Source: Niebla homalea
Lineage: Eukaryota > Ascomycota > Lecanoromycetes > Lecanorales > Ramalinaceae
Assembly (NCBI GenBank): GCA_019925105.1
Contig: JAHGAU010000003.1
Span: 62,001 to 126,000, forward strand
Reading direction: 5' to 3'
DNA: 64,000 bases
The stretch's first letter is position 1. Every line of letters starts with the position of its first letter. A model generated the notes under the pieces. That model did not search any database and had not been told where the DNA came from. It was given only the letters and a program-made list of their open reading frames with translations. Below, one piece after another: positions 11,764 to 22,999 of the stretch. The translations under genes were made by a program, and so were the position numbers.

Positions 11764-12355
11764 TACCGGATGGCCGGTCACTGAAAAAGGCGAATGAGTC
11801 CAGATTCGAATGACACGATGAGAGGGTCTTGGAAGACCAATTGAGTTGCGGCGCACACGTGGATTTTGAACCGTCCATCCTGACTCCACCGCTGCTTTGA
11901 GTCTGGCCAAGGCAGGGGCCCTTCACCCCTTCAGGCCCTTCAGCGCGATTGAGCTTCCGTGCTCCATGTCGTCTGTCTTTGGCTGTTAAAGGGGCAGCAT
12001 CACATCACCTGCATGGAAGGATTCTGCACGCATGGAGCCATCCCTGAAAAGGCATGAGCATTCCACATTTATCCTTGCAGATTCTCTAGATCATTGTGGC
12101 GTTCATTAGCCGCAGGAGCTACAAAGTCTAGACCTTTGGACGAATGCCTTCAGAGAGTTTCACTATTGGTCGCAAGAATATCGCTATGGCAATTTTGATT
12201 GGTTTTGCAACGCACCATCGACGCAGCATGGCACTTCGATTCGAAACTTCCAGAGGCATCCACTCCGACTTTCAGAAGGACAAGGAAAGGGGCGTCATAG
12301 GGACTGAACCTGCAGCAGACCTACAAGTATACTGATATGGACCCTGGCTTGTGTG
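11764..12355. other. Intergenic stretch
   Basis: No coding region, RNA gene or repeat was recognised between the permease relic and the weak minus-strand gene candidate that follows. Confidence 0.4.
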
Positions 12356-12812
12356 TCAATCCGTCGGCAATCTTAAAGAAACTTGCTCCCACTCAGCGGT
12401 CACTCGGAAAGAATCGTCGATATAAAACTGAACCTCATGCTCATTGTTGACTTGGTCGTTCCACCGCATTGCGCTCAGCTCCACACCAAAATCCTCTGGC
12501 AGAGGTGCCGAATAGCTTTCGACGTTGTCACTGCGCACAAGCCCTAGTCAACTAAGGCCTTGGTCTCTCCGCTGTCCTCCAGCCCAAGACTACATAGTAG
12601 ACGTCTTTGTCATGCCGATACCCCCTTATGTGGATGGTTCCACCGTCTTGAGACGGAGACCAATTCGTCGGGAGGTTCTGTATACTGATCGACAAAGGGA
12701 GCGGATGACTGCCAAAACCCTGTGGTTGCTGGCTGGATGATATGGAGGGCGTCAGGCACTCTCTAAATATATATACCGCCTCGTATGGGCGTACAAGGTG
12801 GTAGCTTGCCAC
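12356..12812 (-). CDS. Weak candidate gene or relic, unknown
   Basis: Two minus-strand frames abut: 12552-12812, ending in a segment GGTIHIRGYRHDKDVYYVV, and 12356-12538, containing LPEDFGVELSAMRWND and EHEVQFYIDD. The alternation of short strands with tryptophan and aromatic positions vaguely recalls a beta-propeller lectin blade, but no motif is decisive. A stop separates the two pieces and no strong splice pair removes it. It may be a fragment of a larger decayed gene. Confidence 0.25.
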
Positions 12813-13135
12813 GCATCGTTCATCTACACATTCGCTAGGGCGAGGTGGCGTACACTAGCTGCAGATGCAAAAGTGCTCTAGGCCGTTTCATAAAATTAAA
12901 ATGGTTGAATGCATACGAGAGATCGGGATCCTACAGTGGGCGTGGAGTGATTGGAGATTGGGAAAGATTTCGATTGCTTCTAGGCAAACACACTCTATTG
13001 AAACCCATTTTACTTGGTATTTCAGTCGATCCCACCTCCTGCTCCAGCAACCCATATCCAAACGCAACAACGATGACCAAAAGCACCGAGGTGACCGAGA
13101 CCCCTCACCACCATCTCAAATCACCTGACTGACCG

Positions 13136-13954
13136 TCATGTCCTCCTTCCAGGGGGAAAATCCATCTCATCGAACCTCTCAGGCGCCCTCCTGGCCCTCG
13201 TGCTCCTGCGCAATCTCACCACCTGCACCATCCTTGCCAACAATCCCCCACTCGGCACTCTTACCACCAACCCATGATTCTCGGGTACTGGTGCCATAGG
13301 CGCAGGACTCTGCGTCATCACCGGCGCCACAGATGGGGTCGGCGCCCTCGCCGGCGCATCCACCCTCTGCGGCGCATCCACCCTCTGCACCTCAACCCTG
13401 TGATAAGGCGGCGGGGCTGGTGGCACCCCTGATCTCCACCGCTGCAACTGCGATGGTTGGTTCATGAGGCGGTCGAGGGCGTAATCGCGGCGGGCTTGGG
13501 CGCGGCATCTTTCCTGGAGATCGAGCGTGTTCAACGGGCGTGGGCCGTCGTAGGGCCCGCGGGGGTCGGGGATGTCGAAGGTGAGGTGGCGCTGGGTCTT
13601 GTGGGGGTTGATGAGGTAGGTGTGGAGTATGTAGGCGAACAGGGAGAGGATGAGGAGGATGAAGAAGAGGGATAGGAAGGGGGAGGAGGTGAGGGGGTTG
13701 AGGGAGGGGAGGGTTAATTTGGAGAAGGAGGGGAAACTCAGCTTGGGGAGGGAGACCGATGGTACTGGTATAGTAGGCATGCTGATCTCAGGGATGCTGA
13801 TCGCTGGCATGCTCATGGTGGGCATGCTGAAAAGGCTGGTAAAACTTGCCGTCATAGCTGAGGTTGTTCTGGGTTTGATGGTGACTTCAGGGAGGTCCTG
13901 AACGTAGTTCGTGTAGAGAGGATCCCGCCGGCTGTAGACTATTCTCTCTAGCAT
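13136..13954 (-). CDS. Single-span membrane protein with Ser-Pro repeat N-terminus
   Basis: An uninterrupted 272-residue frame starts at the ATG at 13954. Residues about 35-80 are a five-residue-like repeat in which every unit carries x-P-x-hydrophobic-Ser (for example SMPTMSMPAISIPEISMPT). One strong membrane helix follows (FLSLFFILLILSLFAYIL), then a basic cytosolic-type segment, a proline-rich linker (about residues 175-225) and an Arg-rich tail (VRLRRSTRARRAPERF). No known domain was recognised. The hydrophobic helix and biased composition support a real protein; topology and role are unknown. Confidence 0.6.
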   Translation of the reverse strand: MLERIVYSRRDPLYTNYVQDLPEVTIKPRTTSAMTASFTSLFSMPTMSMPAISIPEISMPTIPVPSVSLPKLSFPSFSKLTLPSLNPLTSSPFLSLFFILLILSLFAYILHTYLINPHKTQRHLTFDIPDPRGPYDGPRPLNTLDLQERCRAQARRDYALDRLMNQPSQLQRWRSGVPPAPPPYHRVEVQRVDAPQRVDAPARAPTPSVAPVMTQSPAPMAPVPENHGLVVRVPSGGLLARMVQVVRLRRSTRARRAPERFDEMDFPPGRRT

Positions 13955-14563
13955 GTTGATCAAGGCCTGCGGAAATGTTTGCGGTTTGAGTAGGCTCAGA
14001 TTGGGTGATATACTGACTCAATAGTGGGTAAGATTGATTTATTTGTGATCGATACTGGGCTGAGTTAGAAGTTGAGCCTTTGTTAGGATCGCTTCTGCTG
14101 TATGAAAGCTTTGTGGAGATGGAATTGAGATGGAGATTCCAGGGAATGTGTCAAGGGGTGATATACAGAACTAACAAAGAAGTGCTTATTGTTTCATTTG
14201 ACAAAGGAGGAATGGCATTGTCGAGCATCACTTGGGAATGGCGGCCACCCTCGGAGATCTAACACAATAATCCCCGTTGGCAGGTACAAAGGAACGATTG
14301 AATCCTAGACAGCACTTTGAAACAAAGTCTCATTGTCTGCAGACCTCGATACATGTCTGGATCGGAGTTGAGATAACAGGAAATCAAGATGTCCCTACAG
14401 GAGTTACTTGTTCTCCACTGTAGCCAAGCACTTCAATCACTGAAGTTGGCCATCTGCAGACACTACGCTCAGCTTCAACTACTTACGATACCCTCCAACG
14501 ATACCAGTCCGACGTCAATACTCGAACCACCGTCTATTACCATTGCCCTAGGAATCTCACGGA
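13955..14563. other. Intergenic stretch upstream of the first RING gene
   Basis: Nothing coding was recognised. It must contain the promoters of the divergent membrane-protein gene and the first RING gene. Confidence 0.4.
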
Positions 14564-16105
14564 ATGAGTGGCCAAGCCCCCCTCGAGCCAGACCATGAGT
14601 CCGCCAGTGCCCAACCGTCGACGATTGGAGCTGGAATCCAAACACAAGTTGCTGCAATAGGATCGTTCACCTTCCCAAGTGAGATCAAAGTCAGCGATAC
14701 AAACTGCGCCATCTGCCAAGAAGAATTTAACCAGGGAATGAAGCCGGAGATACCGATCGCTCTCCCAGGCTGCGGCCACGTCTTTGGATCAGTATGCATC
14801 TCACAGTGGTTGCATACGGCTGAGCGCGATCATGGATGTCCCTTGTGCAGGAGAGAGCTATTTGAGGGAGTCCCCGAGAGGTTAATCGATGACGGAGACG
14901 AAGAGGATGAAGAGGATGAAGAGGATGCAATGCCCGAAGAATGGGATGGAGGCGTCCGAATTACCCCTATTGACACGCCTTTCACTCCGACGGAGCTTGC
15001 AGAAGGATTTGCTCTGATACAAGAACTTCAGGTCCAAAGTGCGACGTCCAGGGTCAACCAGCAGCCAGCAAGCAGTTCACGTCAATCACATCTCAATGGA
15101 GGACTACAGGAATATCTCACTGAAACCCCTTCGCAAGCCCCGGCCGAAGATGGAGGCGAGATGCTGAGGCAACCAGAGCTTATTGAAGACTTGACTGTCG
15201 CCGCCTTACGATCTCATCTTGTTGACTGGCCATCGACAGAGAGAGCTGTTGACATGGTTCGAGCGGGGCAGAGATGGTCCAGGGAAACTGTTGTTGAAGA
15301 CATAATTGAACATCATCGCAAATATTTCCGTAGAGTCTCTGGTCAGCGGCTATCATACCCCGAGCAGACTCGGCGGGTCTATGATTTCGTGAAGACAGCG
15401 TTCCGACTTGCTGCCCAGAGGCTCCGCGAACGCCCTCCTCACAATGACCAGCCCTTACGAATCTTGTACTTTTTTCTGGAGAGGAGTCTCAGGGAAAGCG
15501 CAACAATTCTTAGAGACTTCGACCTCGTCACGCTGACGGATCTGATCAAGGCCGGTGTAATCTCCTCACCTCGACTGGAGGTATCATTTTTACACCGGAC
15601 GCGAATGTCCCCTTATGTGCCCGGGGATATTGGGTACTTGAGAGGTGGTGGAGGCGAGCCAAGACCGTATATGGCTCAATGGATGCGGGCCATGCCCCTT
15701 TTGGCCGCCGCCGTTCAGGAGATCGCCGAGGCTGAACGCCATGAGCCGTTGCGTATTATTGATATTGATTGTGAATATCGCTGGAACCTGGACATGGAGG
15801 CTCTACCACCAGTCGTCGCCCCTAACCACATGCCGAGGGCCGAAGAGTCTACGCCTGACAGCCTGCCATTTCCGGTGATGAATCCGACTTCCCCACTCTT
15901 GACATCTCCTAGGCCAATGGAGTCCGAGAGCCAACCAAGCCGAACGACTGACACTCAACGCCATCCTCCATCGATTCGCCAGGATTTCGTGACCATTGAA
16001 GAAAACATTGCTCGGCTTACCCAAGCAGTAGACCGCACTGTGGCCACTGCCAATGGCCTTCTTCAGAGCTTCCAGCCAATCCAGGACGCGGAGCGGCGAG
16101 CATAA
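14564..16105 (+). CDS. RING-finger protein, tandem paralogue 1
   Basis: A single 513-residue frame with no intron. The N-terminal RING has C48, C51, C70, H72, C78, C92 and C95. The residue that normally supplies ligand five (two residues before the V-C78 pair) is glycine in FGSVC, and a conserved His (H90) sits just before the last CPLC pair. An acidic run (DEEDEEDEED) follows, then a conserved region of about 230 residues shared with the two downstream paralogues. It includes a helix near DLIKAGVISSPRLEVSF and a block around YMAQWMRAMPLL. The tail is Ser/Pro/Thr-rich and looks disordered. RING proteins usually act as E3 ubiquitin ligases; that activity is inferred, and substrate and location are unknown. 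Confidence 0.8.
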   Translation: MSGQAPLEPDHESASAQPSTIGAGIQTQVAAIGSFTFPSEIKVSDTNCAICQEEFNQGMKPEIPIALPGCGHVFGSVCISQWLHTAERDHGCPLCRRELFEGVPERLIDDGDEEDEEDEEDAMPEEWDGGVRITPIDTPFTPTELAEGFALIQELQVQSATSRVNQQPASSSRQSHLNGGLQEYLTETPSQAPAEDGGEMLRQPELIEDLTVAALRSHLVDWPSTERAVDMVRAGQRWSRETVVEDIIEHHRKYFRRVSGQRLSYPEQTRRVYDFVKTAFRLAAQRLRERPPHNDQPLRILYFFLERSLRESATILRDFDLVTLTDLIKAGVISSPRLEVSFLHRTRMSPYVPGDIGYLRGGGGEPRPYMAQWMRAMPLLAAAVQEIAEAERHEPLRIIDIDCEYRWNLDMEALPPVVAPNHMPRAEESTPDSLPFPVMNPTSPLLTSPRPMESESQPSRTTDTQRHPPSIRQDFVTIEENIARLTQAVDRTVATANGLLQSFQPIQDAERRA

Positions 16106-16724
16106 AAGGTATCGAAAGTACACATACCGACCAAAAGCCAGTAGCCGATGCCATCAAGCAGAGTCCAAGAGAAGAAGCAGAGAGCAGGCAGTCAATAAGT
16201 ACAGATCCTCGAGAAACTCAACCACATGTAGCAAATTTTGCACTCAAAGTACCAAATCAGTCGCTAGTGCGAATGAGTAGCTGTTGTGGCTAACGTGCAC
16301 GAGATACTCATGAATGTTTGAAATTATTTCCTCCTTGATTAAGCACGAACATCTATTCCGTTTCAATTCGTTATCTCCCAAAATGCTACGTATGATCTGC
16401 CATCGACAGACTTCAGGCTCTAATTTACCGGAAAATGCTTGTACCATACCGAAGAACAAAGGGTCGGCGCACAAACCTCGTATGGCTGAGCCATTGTGAG
16501 ATCAGGGGGTCTTGGGCCAAACAATGTCAGCCTTTGAGCTTAAATATATATCTGCCACGCAGCATTATCAGTCATGAATGACTGGACTGTCTATGTAGGA
16601 GGACCAATCCGCACTTCATAATCCTCCATCTATTGATTGCTTCGTAAAAAATTAGATTTTACTTACTACTCTTCGATCTCTAACCTTGGACTCTGTACAC
16701 CGCCTTACCACAACTCTCACAGCA
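16106..16724. other. Intergenic stretch between RING genes 1 and 2
   Basis: No gene was recognised; it should hold the promoter of the second RING gene. A TATATAT run lies at about 16545-16551, roughly 175 bases before that ATG. Confidence 0.4.
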
Positions 16725-17822
16725 ATGTCTGTGACGTCGAATGACACGTCAGCGCCACCAGCTCTCGCAAGATCATTTAATAGCGACGATTCGAGATGCC
16801 ACATCTGCCAAGAAGAGTACGATACTGGAGATAATCCTGAAATACCCCTAACTCTCTCATGTGGACATGTCTTGGGCTCGATATGCCTCTCACGATGGCT
16901 GCACGTACCGGACAGGAAGCATGGGTGTCCGATGTGCAGGAAGACGCTCTTTAGAGCTCGAGTTGAGGAGCGCAACGATGATGAGCTTATGTCGCTCGGT
17001 GGAGAAGATGCTAGTGAGCCCACACGTGCCGGCCGGAATGCGCCCCAAGCCTTGTGTGAGTTTACTTCGTATGCCGAGCTGCAGTATTATCTTGCTGACG
17101 ACTCGGATTCACTAGCACTGCTTGACGACGAAATGCCCACAGAAATGTACAATATATTTGGTATCGGTCGTTCGACCGTTAGCATTATTGCGATGCATAG
17201 AGCTCGAGACGATGGCTGGAATATTCCGACTTCCACCGTCTTCGAGTCAATGATTCAGGATCATCGCCATCTCTTCAACAGGAATTCTGGTCCTAGGCAC
17301 TCTTACCGAGAGGAGACTTACAAGCTTTATGATCACATCAGGATAGCGTTGAGGCGTTCAGCTTCTTGGCTGGACACTCGACCGGCCTACAATGCCAACG
17401 CCACCCGAGAATTGCAGCATCAGTGGCAGCCAAGCTTGAGAAATATCGTGAATAACTTCCGATCTAGTGACAGGGAGACCTTGATCAACTTGATCAAGGC
17501 TGGCATATTCACAGCCCCACGTATGGAGGGTTCTTTCGGCCTCCGCTTGATGATCGCCGAGCACGTCTCCAGCAGCACCGTGCCGTTTGGCGATGGTGAA
17601 AACCCGGCGGGTCCTCACATGTTCAAAGTCCTCCGGGCGATGCCGAAGCTGACCGGAGCGTATGAAAGTATTGCTCGGAGCGAGCTGTGGGACTCACTGG
17701 AGATAGTGGAATACAATTTCCAGATGCTGTGGGAGATGGACATGGAGATAACACCTTCACTGCCCGGGCCTGATCGTCAGACCTGGGATTGGGGCGGGAT
17801 CTATGCGGACAACGCCTTCTGA
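16725..17822 (+). CDS. RING-finger protein, tandem paralogue 2
   Basis: A single 365-residue frame from the ATG at 16725. The RING has C25, C28, C46, H48, C54, C68 and C71, with H66 before the CPMC pair and glycine at the usual ligand-five position (LGSIC). The shared downstream block is present: DHRHLFNRNSG, LINLIKAGIFTAPRMEGSF and the block around FKVLRAMPKLTGAYESI. The protein ends soon after LWEMDMEI, so it lacks the long disordered tail of copies 1 and 3. It is about 700 bp from its left neighbour and 600 bp from its right one, all on the same strand, consistent with tandem duplication followed by strong divergence. Confidence 0.8.
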   Translation: MSVTSNDTSAPPALARSFNSDDSRCHICQEEYDTGDNPEIPLTLSCGHVLGSICLSRWLHVPDRKHGCPMCRKTLFRARVEERNDDELMSLGGEDASEPTRAGRNAPQALCEFTSYAELQYYLADDSDSLALLDDEMPTEMYNIFGIGRSTVSIIAMHRARDDGWNIPTSTVFESMIQDHRHLFNRNSGPRHSYREETYKLYDHIRIALRRSASWLDTRPAYNANATRELQHQWQPSLRNIVNNFRSSDRETLINLIKAGIFTAPRMEGSFGLRLMIAEHVSSSTVPFGDGENPAGPHMFKVLRAMPKLTGAYESIARSELWDSLEIVEYNFQMLWEMDMEITPSLPGPDRQTWDWGGIYADNAF

Positions 17823-18431
17823 GGTCACCACCGTCGGCGAAAACTGGCCCTTCGCCGCTTCCCACGTGTTGACACTGAGCCAAGGAGAGGATATACCAGG
17901 AGGGGAGGGCCGGGGGCGTCGAGGTGTTAAGTAATAGATGAAAAATTGGGGCTTCCAGATGTAGCGACCGAGCAAGCTTATAGTAGAATTCACCGTATTG
18001 ATCAACAATAATGGTTAATTCAGAACATTGCAAGTCATCGATACCCAAGCCCAAATGGTCCCAGTATAGGTCATGCTGTGTGTATCTTCAGATTGCTTAA
18101 CACTTCTGCGAAAAAGGTTGCCTTCTGGGTCGCGTCTCCCAATATGGCATTCACACTCCACGAACAAACTACACGTCCGCGCACGGCTTATCGACACTTG
18201 CTCAAACACCGTCGTAACAATGAGTTCGCAAAAAGCTCAACATACCCATTGTTCCTCTCAACACAGATCAGCTAGTGTCGAGGAGGCTCTACAAATCCTC
18301 ATATCCATCGACTTAATTGTATCTCGCGCAGCATTTCCTCACCAACTCTCTGCAGAATCTCCCGACGCTCTTTCAACGCCTCTTCATAACCTGTCCTAGA
18401 CGATCTCATCTTACGACTATCTTTTCATAAA
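17823..18431. other. Intergenic stretch between RING genes 2 and 3
   Basis: No gene was recognised. The 200 bases before 18432 are pyrimidine-rich and end in ATAAAATG, a typical fungal 5' leader. Confidence 0.4.
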
Positions 18432-20078
18432 ATGAGTAATTTCCTCAACGTGAGTGCTCTTTGGAACAGGAGGGCTCGAGAAGATGCAGAAAGAAGCGCA
18501 TCACAGCCCGAGCTTCAAGCAGGTTCTACATCAGGAAATTGGACACCCCCAGCCACCATCAATGTTGACGACTCCAGATGTAGCATTTGCCAGGAAGAGT
18601 ACAACAAGGGTTCTCCGCCTGAGATTCCCCTGACACTTCCGTGCGGCCATGCGTTCGGTTCAGTTTGTATAGCACAGTGGCTGCATGTCCGGAATCGTGA
18701 CCATGGGTGTCCGATCTGTCGGAACATGCCTTTCGACAGGAGAGAGGAGACACATGAGGGTCTTGAAGAAGGAGGGACCGTCCACGAGGAGGACGACGAC
18801 GAGTCGGACATAGAGACGAACGATGATTTGCCAGGATTTAGCGCGGACAGGGCGACATGGGAGTATCTTGCTATTGACGGGCCTGCAAGGTTGGAACAGA
18901 TGGGCGACGAGATGGCAATTGTTATGCGCGGTATCCTGGGACATCATCCTTCTACCGAGTTCATCATCGATACGATACGAACCGGCGATACAAGGGGTTC
19001 CGATATCACAGTTGAAGACATGTTCGATGATCATGCTCGACCCAACCAAATCCCTGTTCACCTCAGAATCTTTCACCGCCAGGAGACTGCACAGCAGTAT
19101 GCCCTTATCAAAATGAAAATCGAACGAGCAGCTACCTGGCTCCGCCAGCGACTTACCGATTACGTGTTGCGGGAGTTGTTAGCACGGCTAGAAGTCAGCC
19201 TGAAAGCGCAGGCGCAGGTTTTTCGAAATCACGACAAGGAAACATTGGCCATCCTCATCAGGGCAGGGTTGTTCCACTCGCGTCGGATGGATGCCTCTTT
19301 CTCCCTCCGCGTGACCCTTTCAAGAATCGTGCCAGGGGAGATCCGCCAGTTCGAGAATACCGGCCAACCCGCTGGACCTTTCCTATATCGCGTGGTCGAG
19401 GCAATGCCACGCTTGACGGCAGCTTACCGGAGCATCCTCGATGCACAAGTTAATGAACCCTTATCCATCAACGATGAGATTAACTTCATGGAGCTCTGGG
19501 ATGCCGACATGGCAATTGAACCTCTAGCACAATGGCAACCTCTGCCACGGGATTACAACCCAATTTTTGGTTTTCCCCCACGTCCGACACAGCAGCAGGA
19601 CCCTCAACCAATGGAGTCCCCACCACAGCCGCCAGCCCAATATCCAATGTGGACTGGCAGAGCAACGTTCTTCAGAGATAACGGTGCAAGACTGTCACGG
19701 ACCGGAGCAATGGCCACCGCTTCTGCGAGCGAGGATATGGCTGGGCCTGTGGGCACCTCGAATCAACCAAGCGACCCTACACCATCCAGTGTCCAGCAAC
19801 AGCTGCACAGGGTCGAAGAAGCGGCTGATGCCCTGGGACAAGCGACGAGGCGGAACCTCGACCTCGCAAATAATACTCACCCGTCAAGTATGGCAGGCTC
19901 ACACCCATTGTCAGAATCAGCACTTTGGAGACACAATTCCGCTATTGCTAATGCTGAACGACCAACATTGGCCGCAAGGGACCCGCTTCGCCTGCCCTCG
20001 TTGGCAGAATTAGAGGATCAGGATAATCAAGTCATGGATCAGGTCTTGGAAAACGTCCAAAGCTGTCCGACTATGTAA
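18432..20078 (+). CDS. RING-finger protein, tandem paralogue 3
   Basis: A single 548-residue frame. The RING has C50, C53, C71, H73, C79, C93 and C96, with H91 before the last CPIC pair and again glycine in FGSVC. An acidic stretch (EEDDDESDIE) follows, then the shared block (LAILIRAGLFHSRRMDASFS; YRVVEAMPRLTAAY; MELWDADMAIEPL). After about residue 370 it has a Pro/Gln/Ser-rich tail and a C-terminal segment with heptad-like leucines (QQLHRVEEAADALG), possibly a short coiled coil, as also hinted in copy 1 (IEENIARLTQAVDRT). An E3 ligase role is inferred from the RING only. Confidence 0.8.
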   Translation: MSNFLNVSALWNRRAREDAERSASQPELQAGSTSGNWTPPATINVDDSRCSICQEEYNKGSPPEIPLTLPCGHAFGSVCIAQWLHVRNRDHGCPICRNMPFDRREETHEGLEEGGTVHEEDDDESDIETNDDLPGFSADRATWEYLAIDGPARLEQMGDEMAIVMRGILGHHPSTEFIIDTIRTGDTRGSDITVEDMFDDHARPNQIPVHLRIFHRQETAQQYALIKMKIERAATWLRQRLTDYVLRELLARLEVSLKAQAQVFRNHDKETLAILIRAGLFHSRRMDASFSLRVTLSRIVPGEIRQFENTGQPAGPFLYRVVEAMPRLTAAYRSILDAQVNEPLSINDEINFMELWDADMAIEPLAQWQPLPRDYNPIFGFPPRPTQQQDPQPMESPPQPPAQYPMWTGRATFFRDNGARLSRTGAMATASASEDMAGPVGTSNQPSDPTPSSVQQQLHRVEEAADALGQATRRNLDLANNTHPSSMAGSHPLSESALWRHNSAIANAERPTLAARDPLRLPSLAELEDQDNQVMDQVLENVQSCPTM

Positions 20079-20997
20079 ACGTGGGTGAATTATCCTGGAT
20101 ATAGAAGTCAGAGGCGACGTGATATCACTGGGCGAAGGCGAACAAGATACATTGGGGCTTTATCGGCCGGGTCTTCCGTGATAGAGCGTCGTCTTCTAGC
20201 GCAATGACTTCGACTAGGGGTCGATACAACGGAATGTATGCAAATGTCGAAACTTCCTACAAATTGAGTCTTGGTTACCGTCATGCTTTGTCGTTGTCTT
20301 GAAGTATTTGGCCGAATCTGTCGAATGAGCTCTGCTCGGCTTGCCGTTTCCTGCTTCCCGGGGAAATCGACTCACTTGTTTTCGCAGCCACAATGAAGAT
20401 GGCAGTCTCAGAGAATTGTAGTCAAGGCATTGGTCCAAAATTCCCGCGTGGCTTGTGGGGTAAGCAGGGAATCACTATAGGTCGCTCATGGGTTGAAGTA
20501 AGCCGGAGACAGGCGTCTGCGCACATTATGTTCTATCCCTTGAATTCTGCCTAACAATGGACTCCGGCTCCCCGAAGGCGGACGAGCATCATGCGCGAGA
20601 ACCAGCTGCTCAAAGTAGCAGAACCTTGAAGTTGAGACAATCGGACGGCCCAGTCGAGCTTCATTAAGGTGGACCTTGGGATACGGCCACGCTAATGGCA
20701 AGACCGGCTTTGCTCATGACTTGGAGGATTGGTACCTGCATTTGTAAGGCCCGTGCGTTAATAGCCGTGCACGATGCAACGAGAACGTGTGGACCCACCT
20801 GCATGTCAGCATTGCTTTGGGCGGGGGCTGACTGTGATCCACCGGCCTGCAAATACGAGGTTCGGGCTTACTAGATGGCGACCGCGCGTACATACCCATG
20901 TGACTTACATGAAAGATGTCCTCACCATGGATTTTTTCAATTCCAGATCCTTGCAGCCTCTTTGCACCTCCTCAAAACCGCTCTTCATTTCGCAAAC
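20079..20997. other. Intergenic region
   Basis: About 0.9 kb with no recognisable coding or RNA gene. The last ~80 bases are the leader of the three-exon secreted protein. Confidence 0.4.
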
Positions 20998-21696
20998 ATG
21001 CACCTTACATCCATCATTACCTTAGGAGTCTCGCTCCTGACGGGCTTTGTCTGGACAGCGACCATCGCGGACGTCGCGGCTTCGAACTATGCACTCGCCC
21101 AACAATGCATCGACACGGACGAGGCCGTGGTGGCGATCACGGCTGACACTCCTGCCACAGTAGCTCAGGTATGGCAACGCGCGTCTTTGCCAATTTGATC
21201 ATATCGATCTGCTGACTCCCCATGCTAGGATGTCCCCACAGCTCTCCAATCGATGACCAACGCGATCGCCTCCGCGCATGCCGCCATGACGCCCACAGCA
21301 CCGACTTCGGACAACGTAACGGAGTTCATGTTGGCGAGATCCTGGGGTCTCTTTGCCAACGAGGTCGAGGAGCTGATGGGGGATTATGTCGAGCAAAAAC
21401 CTAATCTGGTGGATGTGTTTGACTTGAAGAGTGCTATTCTTGAGCAATGTTTGGCATTTGATACAAGCTTTCAGGTACTACTGAAGTCCCGTTTCGCTCT
21501 TACCATGGAAAAGAAGGTGTCGAATGTTGAATGCTGATTGACTCGTGGTTAGGACTATGCGGCCTTCATGTTGACTCTAGTCGAGCCGGATGGGCACTAC
21601 TATCATGAGATCCTTTACAATACCGCAAATGCAACGGGCGTTACGAACACTGGAAACACCGGGATCAATGAAACCATCTATGAATACGAGAATTGA
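20998..21696 (+). CDS. Small secreted protein, three exons
   Basis: Exons 20998-21168, 21229-21474 and 21553-21696 are joined by introns of 60 bp (GTATGG...CTAG) and 78 bp (GTACTA...TTAG), both between codons. The product is 186 residues. It starts MHLTSIITLGVSLLTGFVWT, a signal peptide with likely cleavage near ATIADVAA. The mature part is helical (TALQSMTNAIASAHAAM; LARSWGLFANEVEELMG) and ends with the Asn/Thr-rich NATGVTNTGNTGINETIY, which has potential N-glycosylation sites. It has only a few cysteines, so it differs from the cysteine-rich family at 51-57 kb. No family was recognised. Frame and length agree across all three exons, which makes the model solid. Confidence 0.75.
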
Positions 21697-22763
21697 CGCA
21701 CGTTCAACTTCTGTGCAACATATCCGTGATACCGCTGGACGAGGTCAAAGAGCAGCTTGTGGATTGCGAAACAGCACGATAGTCGTAACACCAGAGATTG
21801 GCCGAGCAGCCCGGTTTGAGATCGTTATTAGGGGAGGATCTGGGAACAGAGAGAAGAAACATGTTGATAAGGCCTCGTATACACATTGCAATACCTTACC
21901 TTTTCCGTGCGCCATTCGCAATGGAAAGGAGGCTGATCATTACCGTCTTGCTACGTTTTTGCGACATGCATATGCTGCTGCCTCTTTGGGCCATGTTCAA
22001 CGGTGAAGTCCTAATTTGGGGCACCCACCATCTGCATCTTTACGGCACGGGTGTGGGATGGCCCGCCCAAAGTGGAGAGAACGTTGCTTACCAATTCCAC
22101 AAACGCATTGATAATGGAACCGCAGCAGAAGCAGGCTGTGCGTAGCAACTTTCAGCCACGAGGGAGGTGACTGCCTTCTCTATCTTTATCTCGGTTTCTG
22201 CTGCTTTTCCGCATTGCTGTCGAACATTTCGATTTCCGTGGAGACCGCGATATCGTGCAACATTGCAGGTTGCAGAAGTCCAATTCACTGACGTCGTATT
22301 TGCAATAAGTTTTCCCTCGCTCAGATGATGAGTTGCGACCGATATTCAATTGGATGCCAAAGGGCCATCACTGAAGGGGTAATGAGTTTGTGACCTGTGA
22401 GAGTATGAACAGTGGTTGGATAGCTCTATGTAAACGTGTATTTTGGAGCAGGCGCCGCCATTTTGCGATCTCACCAATCATGTTTGCAATCGTAAACATG
22501 CTCCTGTGGCGTAGAACACGTTTGATCTAGATTGTGCATGTTATTTGCACTCACAGCTCAAATGTCAATCGCAATATTGTCTCTCGACAGCACATTACGC
22601 TTCCAATATGCTGATGCCCATAGGATGAAGAAAAAAGGTCTAACAAAGATCTGCTGGTCCTCGCCCGAGGGCCGTAGGAAAGCGTCAGCCCCTGTGACGT
22701 AATTCTCATCCCCTGAGCCCCTTTTTTTCTGGTTACCAATCTTCGCATTTGCCATTCGTTATT
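21697..22763. other. Intergenic region up to the retrotransposon
   Basis: About 1.1 kb, no gene recognised. Base composition is normal right up to the 5-bp target duplication at 22764, so the mutated AT-rich zone does not spill over on this side. Confidence 0.5.
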
Positions 22764-22768
22764 CAACC
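22764..22768. repeat. Target-site duplication, left copy (CAACC)
   Basis: The five bases CAACC immediately precede the left LTR and are repeated immediately after the right LTR at 28368-28372. This is the insertion footprint of an LTR retrotransposon. Confidence 0.9.
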
Positions 22769-22999
22769 TGTCAGACGTGAGGACGCATGAGAGTGGATGA
22801 TATATATATGGATATTGAGTACATTACATATGGTCTATCTAGGAAGCATAGTGCTATCTATATGAAATACCTGGGTGGTATAAGATGTACGGCCAGGTAA
22901 TAATATTTATACGCGCTATAATAATATCTTAACACTATCGCATAACGGCTTAATAATACTTTATACAATATTATTATTATACTTATACCCAGGCTAATA
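22769..22999 (-). repeat. Left LTR (231 bp), inner part mutated
   Basis: It starts TGTCAGACGTGAGGACG and ends CTAATA, the RIP-altered form of CTGACA. The outer ~135 bases are unmutated; from about 22903 inward it shows G-to-A and C-to-T changes relative to the right LTR. Because the element lies on the minus strand, this is its 3' LTR. Confidence 0.9.
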
